Origin: Salminus brasiliensis
Lineage: Eukaryota; Chordata; Actinopteri; Characiformes; Bryconidae
DNA length: 64,000 nucleotides
Reading direction: 5' to 3'
Assembly (NCBI RefSeq): GCF_030463535.1
Contig: NC_132900.1
Location: forward strand, 31,343,721 to 31,407,720
Shown one piece after another: positions 13,031 through 22,907 of the stretch (positions are counted from its first letter, which is position 1; the number at the start of each line of letters is the position of its first letter). Below the pieces are notes generated by a model, which was given only the letters and a program-made list of their open reading frames with translations, was not told the DNA's origin and ran no database searches. A program made the position numbers and the translations under genes.

Positions 13031-15242
13031 ATTTAAATAAAGATCACAAGGACTCCCCACAGAGGTCAGAGTTCACACAGGTCACACTGAACTCATACAG
13101 TATCAATAAACCAAAACATTGGCCATTACAGCCAGTTTCTAATTGCCTTTTACATGTAACTCAGCAACACAGTGATATTCTAAAGCAGGGGTGCCCAGAC
13201 CGTCTTGGGGTGGCTAAAGTGTTTGTGTCTGCTGGAGTGCCAATACGATAAGAGAATTTTTTAAATGTACATGTTTCTAAAATACAAAAAAATCCCCACT
13301 TTAGTGGTTGGTGTGGCGCAACAGATAACACCACTACCTGCCAGTGAGCTACCACACCATGTGGGAGATTGGGGTTCAGTTCCCGGTTTCAGTGACTGGG
13401 TGCTGTTCTACACTAATTCTTGGGCAAGACTCCTAAGACTACATTGGCCCAACGCTGTAATACGAGTAACCTTGTAAGTCGCTCTGGATAAGAGTGTCAG
13501 CTAAATGCCATAAATGTTAATGTAATGTAAAATAAGAATTTAGTGTCATACATACAGTGGCAATGTTTCAAAATTAAAAATTGGGTCAAAATTTATGTTA
13601 CTGTCAATAGTTATGCAAGTAAAAGAGGATTCAAAAGGTATAAAGTTAAAGGTTTGATTTAATTTTCAGTAATATTTCAAGCATTATTATTATTTTATTT
13701 CTATGATTATTATATTTAATATTTTTCAGTTTTAAACTAGCATAAACAAAGAGGACCAGAAGCAGATGTATTAAGTTTATGCACCCTGCATGGTCAGTAC
13801 CCCTTCGGCGAGTATCACAGCTTGTAAACACTTTCTGTAGCAGCTGAAGAGTCTTTCAGCCACTTTTCCTGCAGAAGATTCTTGGGTCATCTTGCTGCTC
13901 TGCTCTGCTCTTTTGAGGTCTATCCACAGATTTACAATGATGTTCAACTCGGGCACTGTGAGGACTTTGGCAAAACCTAAAATGTTCTTCCTAGATCTTC
14001 CACCATCAACTGTGAGTGCCATTACTGAAAAGTGGAAGGAACCACAGAGATCAACGGAGTTACAGACCACGTAAAGGGCTGAGTGCTGAGCTCCGAGCAT
14101 AGTGCAGAAAGGTCTCCAACGCTCTGCTGACTCAATAACTGCAGAGCTCCAGACCTGCTGCTGTTAGAGCTGCAAAGGGGGACCAGCTCCATATTAATGC
14201 CTATGGGTTTAGAACCTATATATAGATATAGATACACAGTATATGTGTGTATCCTCAGAATGCATGGCCTGTTGAAAGGGCCAAAGTCTTTGCAAAATTG
14301 GAGGCTGTCGCTGCGGATTATTCTGGCATTTCGCAGTGAAGCAGAATCCATCTTCTCCGAACTAATCACGACTCCGCGAGAGCCGGGGTCTTGGCAGCGC
14401 TGCATCAGCTCCTCCGAAAGGTCACGCTGCTGTAAACCTATCAACACTCCTGAAAGAGAGCTAAGGACTAATAATGCCCCATGAGGGAAGGGCAGGGTTA
14501 TATTTTGGCTGCAGGGGCATGTTTTTAAAGTCCTCCTAGTTTACCGGTGCAGAATCCAGAGCATGGGTAAAAGGTTCTTTAATTAACACACACTATTTTG
14601 GGTGAACTGTGTTGAGCTGGGAGTTATGCGTGTGCCACACTGCTGACTTGAGTTCATGACCCATTTCTGCCGTGCCCCGTCACAGCCTCGGGTCTTCTAT
14701 CGCACCCAGATGCTTTCTGCTTGACCAGGGCAGGGGGGTTTAGGATGACTCACGAGCTCCAAAGGGAAAAGGGGCTTTTTACTTGGCAAATGATCCACAA
14801 ACAAGGGAGCTCAGTAGAGGAGGGGGTTCCGAGAATTATAGGAACAACAGTATTGCTGCAGATGTCGCTTCAACATGACTCGGGTTATCAAAACGACCCT
14901 GCCTACCATACCGCCAACCCGTCGACTCAGCAGTAGGCCATGTCGGATCATTTCATTTTCGGGATGTGTTGTAATGAAGCTTCTTTTGATAGCGATGTTA
15001 GGTTAGCAGATGGGTAAGATGAGGTGATCGTTCCAAAAAGCCTTGATTAAGCTCTGGATATATTCGCTGGGCTTGGTGGAGGGGCCAAAGGGGCCAAGTG
15101 TTAGAATGTGTTTCTGTTCCTGCGTCCGCTGCGGAAAGATCCCCCAAAGCGTGTCTGATACTTGAGAGCAGTAGTGTGTATGAAAGCTGATGACCCGTGT
15201 GGGTGCCAAAGCAGGTGTGTGAGGATACTGAACCCACCCACC

Positions 15243-15304
<62 letters not shown>

Positions 15305-18286
15305 CAGACACATAAACACATGAATCTAGCAGGGACCCAGTACATACACCTGCAGCACTCCACTAATAATCGAGGTTAATCCAGCTGCAAACTATCCAGA
15401 CCTCATAAAAACCAAACCTTTCCAAACTCGCCGGTCATGGTCTGAATAGTGACCGCTCTCTTTATGCCCTTTCCAATCGTCTTAGACAGGAGCAGCCCTA
15501 TAAAAACAGGAGATCGCAGGTCCGAGAAGACTCTGGCATTCGATGAAAGTAATTACCAGGGATAAATATATAAGCCAGATGGAGGGAAGGGGAGTAAGGT
15601 GGAGGGGTTAGAGAGGGACATGGGAACTATGTTTAGCACCCTGGGGGTGCTACAGCAGGCCAGCTGGCCATCATGAGACCTCAGGACAGCACACTGTACG
15701 TAGTTAACATGTGTCCATTCTGTCTGTTGGGTGTTTATGTTAATTTCAGTGTCTGAAAATGACAAAAAGAAATGACAAATACATCAAATTAGAAATATAC
15801 TATTTGGACTAAAGTATCGGGAGAGTTCTTAATCGTTGAATTCAGGTGTTCCATTCAGTCCTGTTGCCACAGGTGTATAAAACCAAGCAACAAACATTAG
15901 TGAAAGAATGGGTGGTTCTAAAGAGCTCACTGAATGGAAGTGTTTAGGAACCACAGCAACTTATAAAGACCACCTAAAGTTACAGAGCGGGGTCAGGGCC
16001 GAGTGCTGAGCTCAGAGCAGAGTGCAGAAAAGCCTCCAACTGACTCAATAACTGCAGCAGAGCTCCAGACCTGCTGCTGCTGGTAGAGCTTGGAGCAAAG
16101 GGGGACCAGCTCCATATTAATAATGCCTATGAGTTTCGAATAGGATGTCATAAAAGCTGCAGGTGTAATGTGCAGGTGTCCCAATACTTTTTGTCCCTGT
16201 AGTGTACTTATATCTACATTTCTTTCCAAATATTTTGACTATGTGTGGAATGAGCTTGAAAAAAGAAACAAAATGAAAATTGCTGGCTTGACTATTTGTC
16301 TTGGGGGCGTCTTCGACAGCCAACACCTGTCCTACAATTCCCACTTTTCAGGAATCCCAACTTTTCAGGAATAAGCACTGAACTCTTTTCAGGCTTGGTC
16401 GCTATAAATTTCTGAACTAATGAAAAGCCACTCAGACTGGGTATTTTAAGAGCAGATTATAAAAATGACAAAAGTACTAAGAAAAAAAAAATTTGAATAA
16501 AAATGAGAATTAAATTCCCAACATTTAAAACCGGTTCTATTTGCTTCCATTTGCCTATTTAATGAGCAAACTAAAAACCTGATCTGCCAAGAGAAAAAAA
16601 AAACACCTTTTGGGCCTACGTGTCAACGGTGCAGTCAGTTGAGTCCCCAAGAGAGTCTTTAATGTGTTTGAGTGAGAAAGCAGTGTGTCAGTGGAACAAT
16701 GCTGTCCAGCCAGCTAAAAATACCCTAATGGCTAAACATAGCTCCTTGAGGGGCGATAGGGACTTCTCCTTCACTAGCCCTTCTCTACACCCCTCTACTC
16801 TCTCCTCTCTCCCTCCCTCTCCAGTGTTCAATAAGCCCGGAGCTACACTGCCAGTAAAGAGCCCTGGTTTACACCAGCATGGCAGTTTTCCATCATGACC
16901 TCAGTAAACTCCCCTTGCTGGACTTGTTATTTTAACTACTGCTATTTACTGATAGGAGACAATGCTGGATGCTGGACACGTGTTCCGGTCATTTCAATCA
17001 TCGGCCAGGAGCACAGAGAGTATGTGGGTCAGCTAGAGTTGAGGAACCGGGCTGAGGTGTTGGATTCACAGTACTCAACATGGGAACTGCAAGTATCCAG
17101 AGCAGAGTCCTCTGTTTAGAGGGCGAGCCAAGTGTACAAACGCTGTAGGGGTCAATGTGTTTTTGAAAGGCTAGCAATGTCAAACCTAGGTCCTGTCCCA
17201 TGAAAACACACGAGGACCAACATACAAACAGCCTCCTGAGACTGAAGACACAGATAGCAAGATGACATTTGTACATAATTCTCAAAGCAGGTATGACTTG
17301 TACTCTTAAATATAGAATCAATGGCTGCCGCTGTGCCCTCGGTCACTATTAACTCTGGACTGGGGGAAGTATAAAGCAGTTTTAACAGGTGATTCCAGTG
17401 TTTTGCAGCTTAGTTTTCACATATGAACTGTATGGACTGATGGAGTGAACGTTTACCATCTCAATGATTTAATTATATGATAATTAATTATGCAGTCATT
17501 TTAAGAAATCACAGGTGAAACTCCCCTTTTAAGCTTAGCTCCCAGTACTCACTCTGTGGTCATTGTGGATGGCTACACTTGAGCTAGGCTGGGCCTCTCC
17601 CCTGCGTCCCCTGTCCCGGCCATCAGTGATACTGGTCATGAAGCCGTGGCCAAAGGGATCAGAAAAACTCCTCATCATGTGTCGTATGTGCTCATTGTGG
17701 GCCCGGAATGGTTCACTATCACAAAGAGAGAGGGAGAGAAAGTGGAAAACGGCAATCAGACCTGAGTCAATAATGCTGTAATACAATACAGAAGAATGTG
17801 TCATGCATTAGGTAGAAAAGAAGGACAAGAGAAGGTACAGGGAAGCCTACCTTGCAGAGCTAAATGAAATAAGAAAGAGAGAGAAAGGAAAACCAGGTTT
17901 TGAGCAAGAGACATTATTACTGGAGTGAATAAACATACTACACAACGTATCAAAGCTGCTTACTTCATGCTGCCTGTTAACTCAAACAACCTTATACTCT
18001 ATGTATGCACTGCCACTTTGACATATACATGTATCACATACTTAGAAACCTTACATATTATATAAGTGTTCTTGTAAGTTTATACTGCACAGACACTTTA
18101 TTAGTCTAAGCGAGTTTCCCTAGCATTCAGGACACTTGTATAATGATTCAGGGTACTTTACCCCACTGAGTACTATCTGTTACTATTGCACTTGTCTTTT
18201 TACTTTATTTATATCAATATAATGTTAGTGGTGTTATAATGTTAGTTTTTCTATTTGTATATCTATATATCTATATGTATATCTTC

Positions 18287-18359
<73 letters not shown>

Positions 18360-19844
18360 TTTTATATATATATATAGATCTGTATATCTATCTATCTCTC
18401 CATCTATCTATCTGTATATCTTCCCATCCATATATATAGATCTGTATATCTATCTATCTATCTATCTATCATGGGGGGTCACCATTAAAGCAGCACACAT
18501 AGACCCTCTGAATCACCCTCTGCTCTCAGCAGTAGGCTGAAGTGACTTTGCGTATAGGTGTAGAATCTGACCATTACAAGTATATAAATATTACAGGAGC
18601 TGTGGTGTGTGAGGTCGGACTTCCAGGTCCACGATCTACTGAAATTAAGAGCATTAACAGGGAGCTGTCCTCCTCCCCTTTGCTGGAGTAACAGCCTGTA
18701 CTTTACAGTAGCTACTGGAACATTGCTCTGAGGATTTGACTGAGCTTAGTCACAAGAGCATTAGTGAGGTCAGCTCCTGAATTTGAATGATCAGTTCAAT
18801 GATCGTCATTCCAGCTCATCCCGAAGGCAGGGTGACGGTGCTTCAAAACTCCAGGCAGTTCCAATGCTACACGACCCAAAGCTGGGGTGGGGCTCTGAGC
18901 CCCTGAGCCCCTCTAGCTGGTTGCTCCAGAGCGCCCCAAGCTGTGGTTGCGCAACTGAACGCCTGTGGCATTGGCAATGGGTTCAACCTAAAGTGTACCA
19001 GGTTATATTAACCAACACTTAGAAAGGGTTAACCCCTTAAAGACAGGCGTGTTGTACTTGATATATAGTTTTTTTTTGTAACATCGGTGTAATAAATAAT
19101 TTAATATAATTGTATAATATAATTATTACAATTATTAGATTATACAGCTAGCTAGCTAACACACTGACAATAAGGAAGAATTAGAATTAGGAAAAAAAAA
19201 ATAATGAAAAGTTTAAAATTCATAAATAAGAAGATAAAGACATAAGTTTAACCAGTAGCTACAGTTAAAAAAAAAAAAAGAAATTAATTTAAAGAGGTAA
19301 ACAATTGTTGTGTTCTGTGTTTTAGTTTGTTTACAAAGTCTGTTGTGAGCAACACATTCCTGATATGCTACAAAATAAAAGTCCCCTGTGCAAAGGGAAT
19401 AACTGGTCAGAAAGTTAGCATAGCTAGCTAAAAATAAAAAAGTTAATTCTAAAAAGTTCTTGATTAAATGGGACCGAGCTAGCTAATTTCCAGAGGGTTC
19501 TAGCTATCTAGATAACATAGCTGACAGACCGACAGTGCTAGCTAACTTCTGAATGTCAACAAGAACCGTGTTTACGTTTAAAGTAAAATAACGCACAAAA
19601 AATTAACGTCAACAGATTCATTTTTTTGTCAAGGTCATTTTTATATATTTATATATATTAAACGCTCAATATTAATAATAGTATTATTAATTTTAGCAAC
19701 ACATTAGATAAGCAGCTAACGTTAATAACGTTAAATACCGCGAGAGCGAGACTGACAGCCTGACAGCGCGCGACCATGGAGACTCCGAGAGACTTACGAA
19801 AAGAAGGGGTCCTCGTCGAAATCCCTGAGAAGGTTGTTGAACAT
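6198..19844 (-). CDS. mlf1: Myeloid leukemia factor 1, complete
   Basis: MLF1 is a small nucleo-cytoplasmic adaptor implicated in cell-cycle exit and haematopoietic differentiation; it binds 14-3-3 proteins. Seven coding exons join without a break: 19798-19844, 17553-17715, 9080-9157, 8844-8972, 8543-8702, 7391-7529 and 6198-6279. They give 798 nt, 265 aa plus stop, close to the ~268 aa of the human protein. The N-terminus MFNNLLRDFDEDPFF matches the family start. RSFSDP (residues 31-36) is a mode-1 14-3-3 site with its Ser at position 34, as in human. The conserved centre includes SSSVMTYSKVGDEP (residues ~110-123), KMSIGHHIQDRGHVI (~156-170), NKKTGERELNQDF and SFDEEWQ. The C-terminus is Lys-rich, ending KLHIEGSSLKK. 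All introns are GT/AG with compatible phases. Introns 2 and 1 are long (8.4 and 2.1 kb) and full of repeats. The paralogue mlf2 is less likely, because the C-terminal KLHIxGSS is MLF1-type and the neighbours are MLF1 neighbours. Confidence 0.95.
6365..7055 (+). mobile_element. Truncated LINE (L2/CR1-like) ORF2 3' end
   Basis: In mlf1 intron 6, on the opposite strand. The frame from 6425 reads LVTSRLLDYCSFILAGLPLR and then LQLIQNSATQVVFN and LVYKAKTGP. This is the typical C-terminal tail of a non-LTR retrotransposon reverse transcriptase (DYC..LAGLP, LQLIQNAA, YKA). A second frame continues as WWNELPLGVRTAES from about 6770, so the copy is frameshifted. It ends in a GTAAATGTAAATAAAT tail near 7050, a common 3' end of such elements. 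It is 5'-truncated and dead. Confidence 0.8.
7391..7529 (-). CDS. mlf1: mlf1 coding exon 6
   Basis: It reads SFDEEWQREV and then an Ala/Arg/Pro-rich tail that is less conserved than the rest of the protein. The acceptor is TTGTAG. It ends with two bases of an Arg codon before GTCAGC. Confidence 0.88.
7530..8033 (-). other. mlf1: mlf1 intron 5, left part
   Basis: AT-rich intronic sequence with no recognisable element other than short TTGATTGATT runs. Confidence 0.6.
8034..8491 (+). mobile_element. MITE family A copy 1 (TACACTA-ended)
   Basis: It starts with TACACTA, then ACAAAAGTATTGGGACAC, and ends CATATAGTGTA, giving imperfect terminal inverted repeats. The interior shares long blocks with the other copies listed: GTAACTGTCTCTACTGTCCA, TTTTGGAGGAGCACTGCTG, CAATGCTGGGGGGC, GAAGGGGTGTCCACAAAC. 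No open frame of note, so non-autonomous. It lies in mlf1 intron 5. Confidence 0.85.
8543..8702 (-). CDS. mlf1: mlf1 coding exon 5
   Basis: IRETRRSLKDSESG, then KMSIGHHIQDRGHVI and the NKKTG block. It ends NMDE plus one base before a GTAAGT donor. Confidence 0.95.
8844..8972 (-). CDS. mlf1: mlf1 coding exon 4
   Basis: Forty-three codons in phase 0, with the family signature SSSVMTYSKVGDEPAKVFQA. It ends in APGG before GTGAGT. Confidence 0.95.
9080..9157 (-). CDS. mlf1: mlf1 coding exon 3
   Basis: Twenty-six codons in phase 0, EMDFFRNPF through ETHRNF, between a CTGCAG acceptor and a GTGAGT donor. Confidence 0.92.
9487..9772. mobile_element. Dispersed repeat family B, copy 1
   Basis: It begins near GATCAGCCTGAAAGCCACAA and ends GGCTGATTGGTGTA, an inverted-repeat pair. 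The interior shares CTGGTATGCAGTGGTCAGTACC, GCTCCAAGAAAGGA and CACCTTCAGAGGTC with the copies at 34.6, 45.9 and 61.8 kb. It is probably a non-autonomous DNA transposon; the superfamily is unresolved. Confidence 0.7.
10490..10975 (-). mobile_element. tRNA-derived SINE nested in another repeat
   Basis: On the minus strand from 10918 the sequence reads GGGCTCAGAGTGGTCCAATG (A-box-like) and later GGCTCGAATGCC (B-box-like, about 10854-10865). A non-tRNA body and an A-rich tail follow near 10620. This is a tRNA-derived SINE. The flanks (10490-10619 with TATTTATATAGTGCTTATTA, and 10930-10975 with AAGGGGAAGCCATCC) look like two halves of a different, common teleost repeat, so the SINE seems to have inserted inside it. 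Confidence 0.65.
12308..12470. repeat. (CA)n and (ATC)n(ATT)n microsatellites
   Basis: A 49-bp CA run at 12308-12356 is followed at 12425-12470 by a compound ATC/ATT trinucleotide run. Open frames here (Thr-His or Cys-Val repeats) are artefacts. Confidence 0.95.
12977..13028. repeat. (TA)n microsatellite
   Basis: Fifty-two bases of perfect TA repeat in mlf1 intron 2. Confidence 0.95.
13300..13530 (+). mobile_element. tRNA-derived SINE with V-SINE/LINE-like tail
   Basis: The head reads TTGGTGTGGCGCAACAGATA with a B-box-like GGGGTTCAGTTCCC near 13371-13384. The 3' part has GTAAGTCGCTCTGGATAAGA, then GCTAAATGCCATAAATGT and a TAATGTAA end. That tail is shared by many fish tRNA-SINEs and their LINE partners. 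The copy is mildly diverged, in sense to the window and antisense to mlf1. Confidence 0.75.
13795..14210. repeat. Dispersed repeat family C plus family A-like segment
   Basis: 13795-14030 shares GCGAGTATCACAGCTTGTA, TTCTTGGGTCATCTTGCTGC and TCTTTTGAGGTCT-type blocks with sequences at 22378-22465 and 23263-23990. 14030-14210 shares GCTGAGTGCTGAGCTC, GACTCAATAACTGCAG and GGGGGACCAGCTCCATATTA with the element at 15796-16207. Both are relics, with no coding capacity recognised. Confidence 0.6.
15233..15300. repeat. (ACCC)n(CA)n compound microsatellite
   Basis: ACCC units run directly into a perfect CA run of about 48 bp. Confidence 0.95.
15796..16207 (+). mobile_element. MITE with family-A ends but a different core
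   Basis: The left end is TATACTATTTGGACTAAAGT. The right end, read on the minus strand, is TACACTACAGGGAC followed by AAAAAGTATTGGGACACC. These are the same terminal repeats as family A. The interior is unrelated to the family A core but matches 14030-14210. Confidence 0.7.
17553..17715 (-). CDS. mlf1: mlf1 coding exon 2 (14-3-3 site)
   Basis: It starts after a GTGATAG acceptor, completing Ser16 and then reading EPFRAHNEHIRHMMRSFSDP. It ends in IHNDHR with a GTGAGT donor, phase 0. Confidence 0.95.
17716..19797 (-). other. mlf1: mlf1 intron 1 with microsatellites
   Basis: It holds a (CT)n/(TA)n/(ATCT)n compound tract at 18290-18470, a diverged family-A-like stretch at about 18660-18860 (GAGCATTAGTGAGGTCAG), and a GCTAGCTA-rich zone at 19140-19560. 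No other feature recognised. Confidence 0.65.
18290..18470. repeat. (CT)n(TA)n(ATCT)n compound microsatellite
   Basis: CT, then TA, then interrupted ATCT/GTATATCT units, with a nearly duplicated TATATATAGATCTGTATATC block. Confidence 0.9.
19798..19844 (-). CDS. mlf1: mlf1 coding exon 1
   Basis: ATG at 19842-19844. It encodes fifteen residues of the DEDPFF-type N-terminus plus two bases of Ser16, followed by a GTAAGTC donor. Confidence 0.92.
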
Positions 19845-20060
19845 TTCCACAGGCTTTAGAGAACCTAAACAGACGGGTTCTTCAGCTAAAGCAGAGAGAA
19901 CCAGGGCCCGCGTGCTGCACGCCGCTCCGCCTCAGCGCCTCTGATGCGCTTTAACTTTAAACGCACCACGACGCTCGCAGGTCCTGCCAGTGAGCCTCGT
20001 GACCAGCTGTGGAGCTTCTGATTGGCTGGCACGGGTATTCCCCCCGCCCCCGTCTGCCGC
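19845..20060 (-). promoter_or_regulatory. mlf1: mlf1 promoter region
   Basis: The sequence upstream of the mlf1 ATG is CpG-rich and has no TATA box. An inverted CCAAT motif (ATTGG on the plus strand, 20021-20025) lies about 180 bp upstream of the start codon, a typical NF-Y position. The transcription start is not visible. Confidence 0.45.
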
Positions 20061-20344
20061 TGCTCTCATCGCCGGCCTGTGTTGTGTGGATGATGTCATG
20101 GCAACGCGCGTTCTAGATAGAAGCTGTTTTCTAGAACAGTCTGCAGAGATCAGCTGTTCTAACGCCTGGACCCGCCTCAGCGGCCTGTAAATAAGGAGAT
20201 TACGCGCACATTAAATAGCTGTGCTATATTTATGTATTTTTATTAAACCAGTCATGATATTACAGTCAGCCTCCTCACCTACTCAGACACCGCACACTGT
20301 ACACAGAGCACCATACATATCCTTCCTGTGCAGCAGCAGACTCC

Positions 20345-20630
20345 TAACATACACAATATGGCCAAAAGTTTGTGGACAGCCCTTCTAATGAATGCATTCA
20401 GCTTCTTTAAATTGCACACATTGCTGACACAGCTTGTCTAGTGCCTGTAGAGAAGAAGTATTGCCAATAGAATAGGACTCTCTGGAGCTGATAAACATCA
20501 TGAAGCTATTGGCAGCATGCTGCCTAATGCCAGGTGGGAATGATGATGCTCCATTCAATAGTTTTTGGGGAAGAGTTGAAAGGTAGGGAGTGATTTGGGG
20601 TGGTGGTCGGCACTGTTATCACAGAATGCA
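20345..20630 (-). mobile_element. MITE family A copy (minus)
   Basis: It starts AATATGGCCAAAAGTTTGTG and then has CTTCTAATGAATGCATTCAG, GACACAGCTTGTCTAGTGCC and GCCAATAGAATAGGACTCTC, the reverse complement of the family A right half. It is truncated and its inner end runs into the inverted-repeat structure. Confidence 0.75.
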
Positions 20631-20721
20631 ATCAAATCCTCATATTAAAATAATAAAATTAAATAAATAAATAAATAAATAATTATATGTGTGTGTGTGT
20701 ATGTGTATATATATATGTGTG

Positions 20722-20754
<33 letters not shown>

Positions 20755-21060
20755 ATATGTATATAAATAAATATATACACACACATATATATATATATAT
20801 ATTTATATACATATACATATATACACATATACACACACACATATATATATATATACACACATATAAATATATATATTTATATACATATACATATATACAC
20901 ATATACACACACACATATATATATATATATACATACACACACACACACACATATATATATATTTTTATATATAACATATATATATTATTATTATTAATTA
21001 TTTATTTATTCCAAATCATTCCCTACCTTTCAACTCTTCCCCAAAAACTATTGAATGGAG

Positions 21061-21062
<2 letters not shown>
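20547..21062. repeat. 52-bp inverted repeat around a TA/TG microsatellite palindrome
   Basis: 20547-20598 and 21011-21062 are reverse complements over 52 bp with one mismatch. Between them AAAT units, GT/TA runs and their complements form a near-symmetrical second palindrome (about 20641-21010). The whole block could fold into a hairpin or cruciform. The outer arms derive from the adjacent family A copy. Confidence 0.9.

Positions 21063-21115
<53 letters not shown>
21061..21115. repeat. (CA)n(TA)n microsatellite
   Basis: Short CA run then 45 bp of TA, directly after the inverted-repeat arm. Confidence 0.95.
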
Positions 21116-21119
<4 letters not shown>

Positions 21120-21120
<1 letters not shown>

Positions 21121-22488
21121 TTCTACCACTAATACAGATAACAATGAGCACCAGTGTGTTCATAAGTTATAATAGACTTATGTGACTCGACTACCCTCAA
21201 ACCTCACGGTTCTTTTGCACGCAACACATATCAGAAAATAAAAGATCTTGAATCCAAACTTTCCTTTGTGGTTTCTATCTTTACTATGAATTTAAAATCA
21301 TACAAAACAATACATAAATTCCTGATTTCTAGTTTAAGCAACGCGACGGTCAACACAACAATGTGATGCTCCCTAGGCTTGAGGCTTCTGCTGTCTTCTA
21401 TGCTCATAAAACAATAGCTCTAACAACTAATAATAATAAAAATAAATAAATCAATCAATCAATACAGACTCATGTGGTTAGAGTACAGTAAAATCACCAC
21501 AGTTTGGCCCTGACAATGTCCGGTGTGAAAACCAAACCCAAGTGGAAGAGGTCCTGTTGTCCTCATGTCTACTTAAGGAAGTGTGAAGGGTGCCTGTAAG
21601 AACATCCAGTGGGCTGCAGTGGGAGCTGCTATCGGACACCCCCGGCATCTGCCAGCCTGATGTAAGATTGACCATCTGCTGGTGGACACACTGGGGGTAC
21701 ACACTTGTGCAAACACACACACACACACACAGTGGTACACTTACCCTAGCAGACATTTATGCACACAAATACACACCCACTCAATCAAACACACATACAG
21801 CCATCCATATGCTAACACACCCACCCAGCAGCAACCGTGACCTCTCTTGGAGATCTATTAAGAATCTTTAAGGCCTCATTTCTTTATAGACTTTACCTCA
21901 ACATGTCCAGACCGGGAGCAGGACGCTTCCACAAATAGAGCCGAGCTGCAGAAGGTCCATCTGCACTGTCTGAAAATAGAGCTCAAGGCTGGACAGCAGA
22001 CCAAGGCCTACTGACAAACCTGCTGTCTGTGCTGCTGACCATGAAGGCCCAGGGATCTCAATGGCTTCTGTGATTCTACCCTGACCGTGTCTTATTGATC
22101 ACACCAGACGTCCAGAAAAGAGAAGGAGAAACGTCTTTAACCATCTTTAAACCATTAAAACAGCTGTTTTACCTCGATGAAGTCAAATCTGATGAAAATG
22201 GAATTTTCAGGTTAGGCCATTATATATTACGCTGTGGTGACATTAATTATAAAGGCTAAACCCCTAATACCCTTTTTCTTTTAGAGTTTTAAAATAAAAG
22301 TATCTGTAATATTGTACTATAAAATATATAATAATATTAATAATGATAATAATAATAATTATATATTATATATTATAGTATCCTCTAACACTCAATCTGG
22401 CGAGAATCACAGCTTGTATACACTTCCGGTTCTTGTTCGGGGGATTTTTGCCAGATTAACAGATTAGAAATCCCAAGCCTGTGACGTG
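21120..22488. other. mlf1-rsrc1 intergenic sequence
   Basis: No gene. A CA run lies at 21713-21730 and a family C fragment at 22378-22465. The rsrc1 3' end enters from the right. Confidence 0.6.
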
Positions 22489-22814
22489 TTTATTTGTCTT
22501 TCTTTATTTTTATCACAATGACAGTCCATCATCAAGACAGGAATACAAAGGCAAATCTGATTCCCCAACTTTCAGAGAAACACCCCACCCCGAATATCCA
22601 ATTTATTATAACGCTGACACTCCCACACGCCTTCTAACTCCTGAAAGTCCTAACACAAATCTACCATACTGTTCCTTTCTCGGCCCTCTATCTCCAAAAG
22701 TAAAGTAAAACCTCTCCTAATGACTAATCAAATTCTGCAGTGTTCTCAGTCTGTTTACTGGGGTTAAAAGAATTAGGCGGAACGTGTTGGAGACGTGGGT
22801 TGGAGATGCTGTGG
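22489..22814 (-). other. rsrc1: Probable rsrc1 3'UTR
   Basis: The sequence after the rsrc1 stop. AATAAA motifs on the minus strand lie at 22503-22508 and 22489-22494, implying a 3'UTR of about 310-340 bases. Inferred only. Confidence 0.35.
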
Positions 22815-22907
22815 TCAGGAAACTGGACTCCCCATCAGCCTCTCCTGGCGCAGAGACAGCAGTCGATTCAGCCACAGCTTCTCTGCTTCTTCCTTGTCTA
22901 TGAACAA
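22815..22907 (-). CDS. rsrc1: rsrc1 last coding exon and stop
   Basis: After a CTCTTGCAG acceptor it reads [20 protein letters not shown], then [10 protein letters not shown] and TGA (22815-22817). The [10 protein letters not shown] ending is near identical to vertebrate RSRC1. Confidence 0.95.
   Translation of the reverse strand: MFIDKEEAEKLWLNRLLSLRQERLMGSPVS

Larger units (their letters stand above)
9158..17552 (-). other. mlf1: mlf1 intron 2 (8.4 kb), repeat-filled
   Basis: No extra exon was found. The repeats recognised here have their own entries (family B copy, nested SINE, tRNA-SINE, family C/A derivatives, CA and TA tracts). The stretches 9800-10480, 10980-12300, 12480-12950 and 16210-17550 show no element I can name. 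Confidence 0.65.

Noticed and set aside
20640..21119. Long open frames of Tyr-Ile-His-Thr repeats on both strands
   Set aside because: Translation of TA/CA microsatellites.
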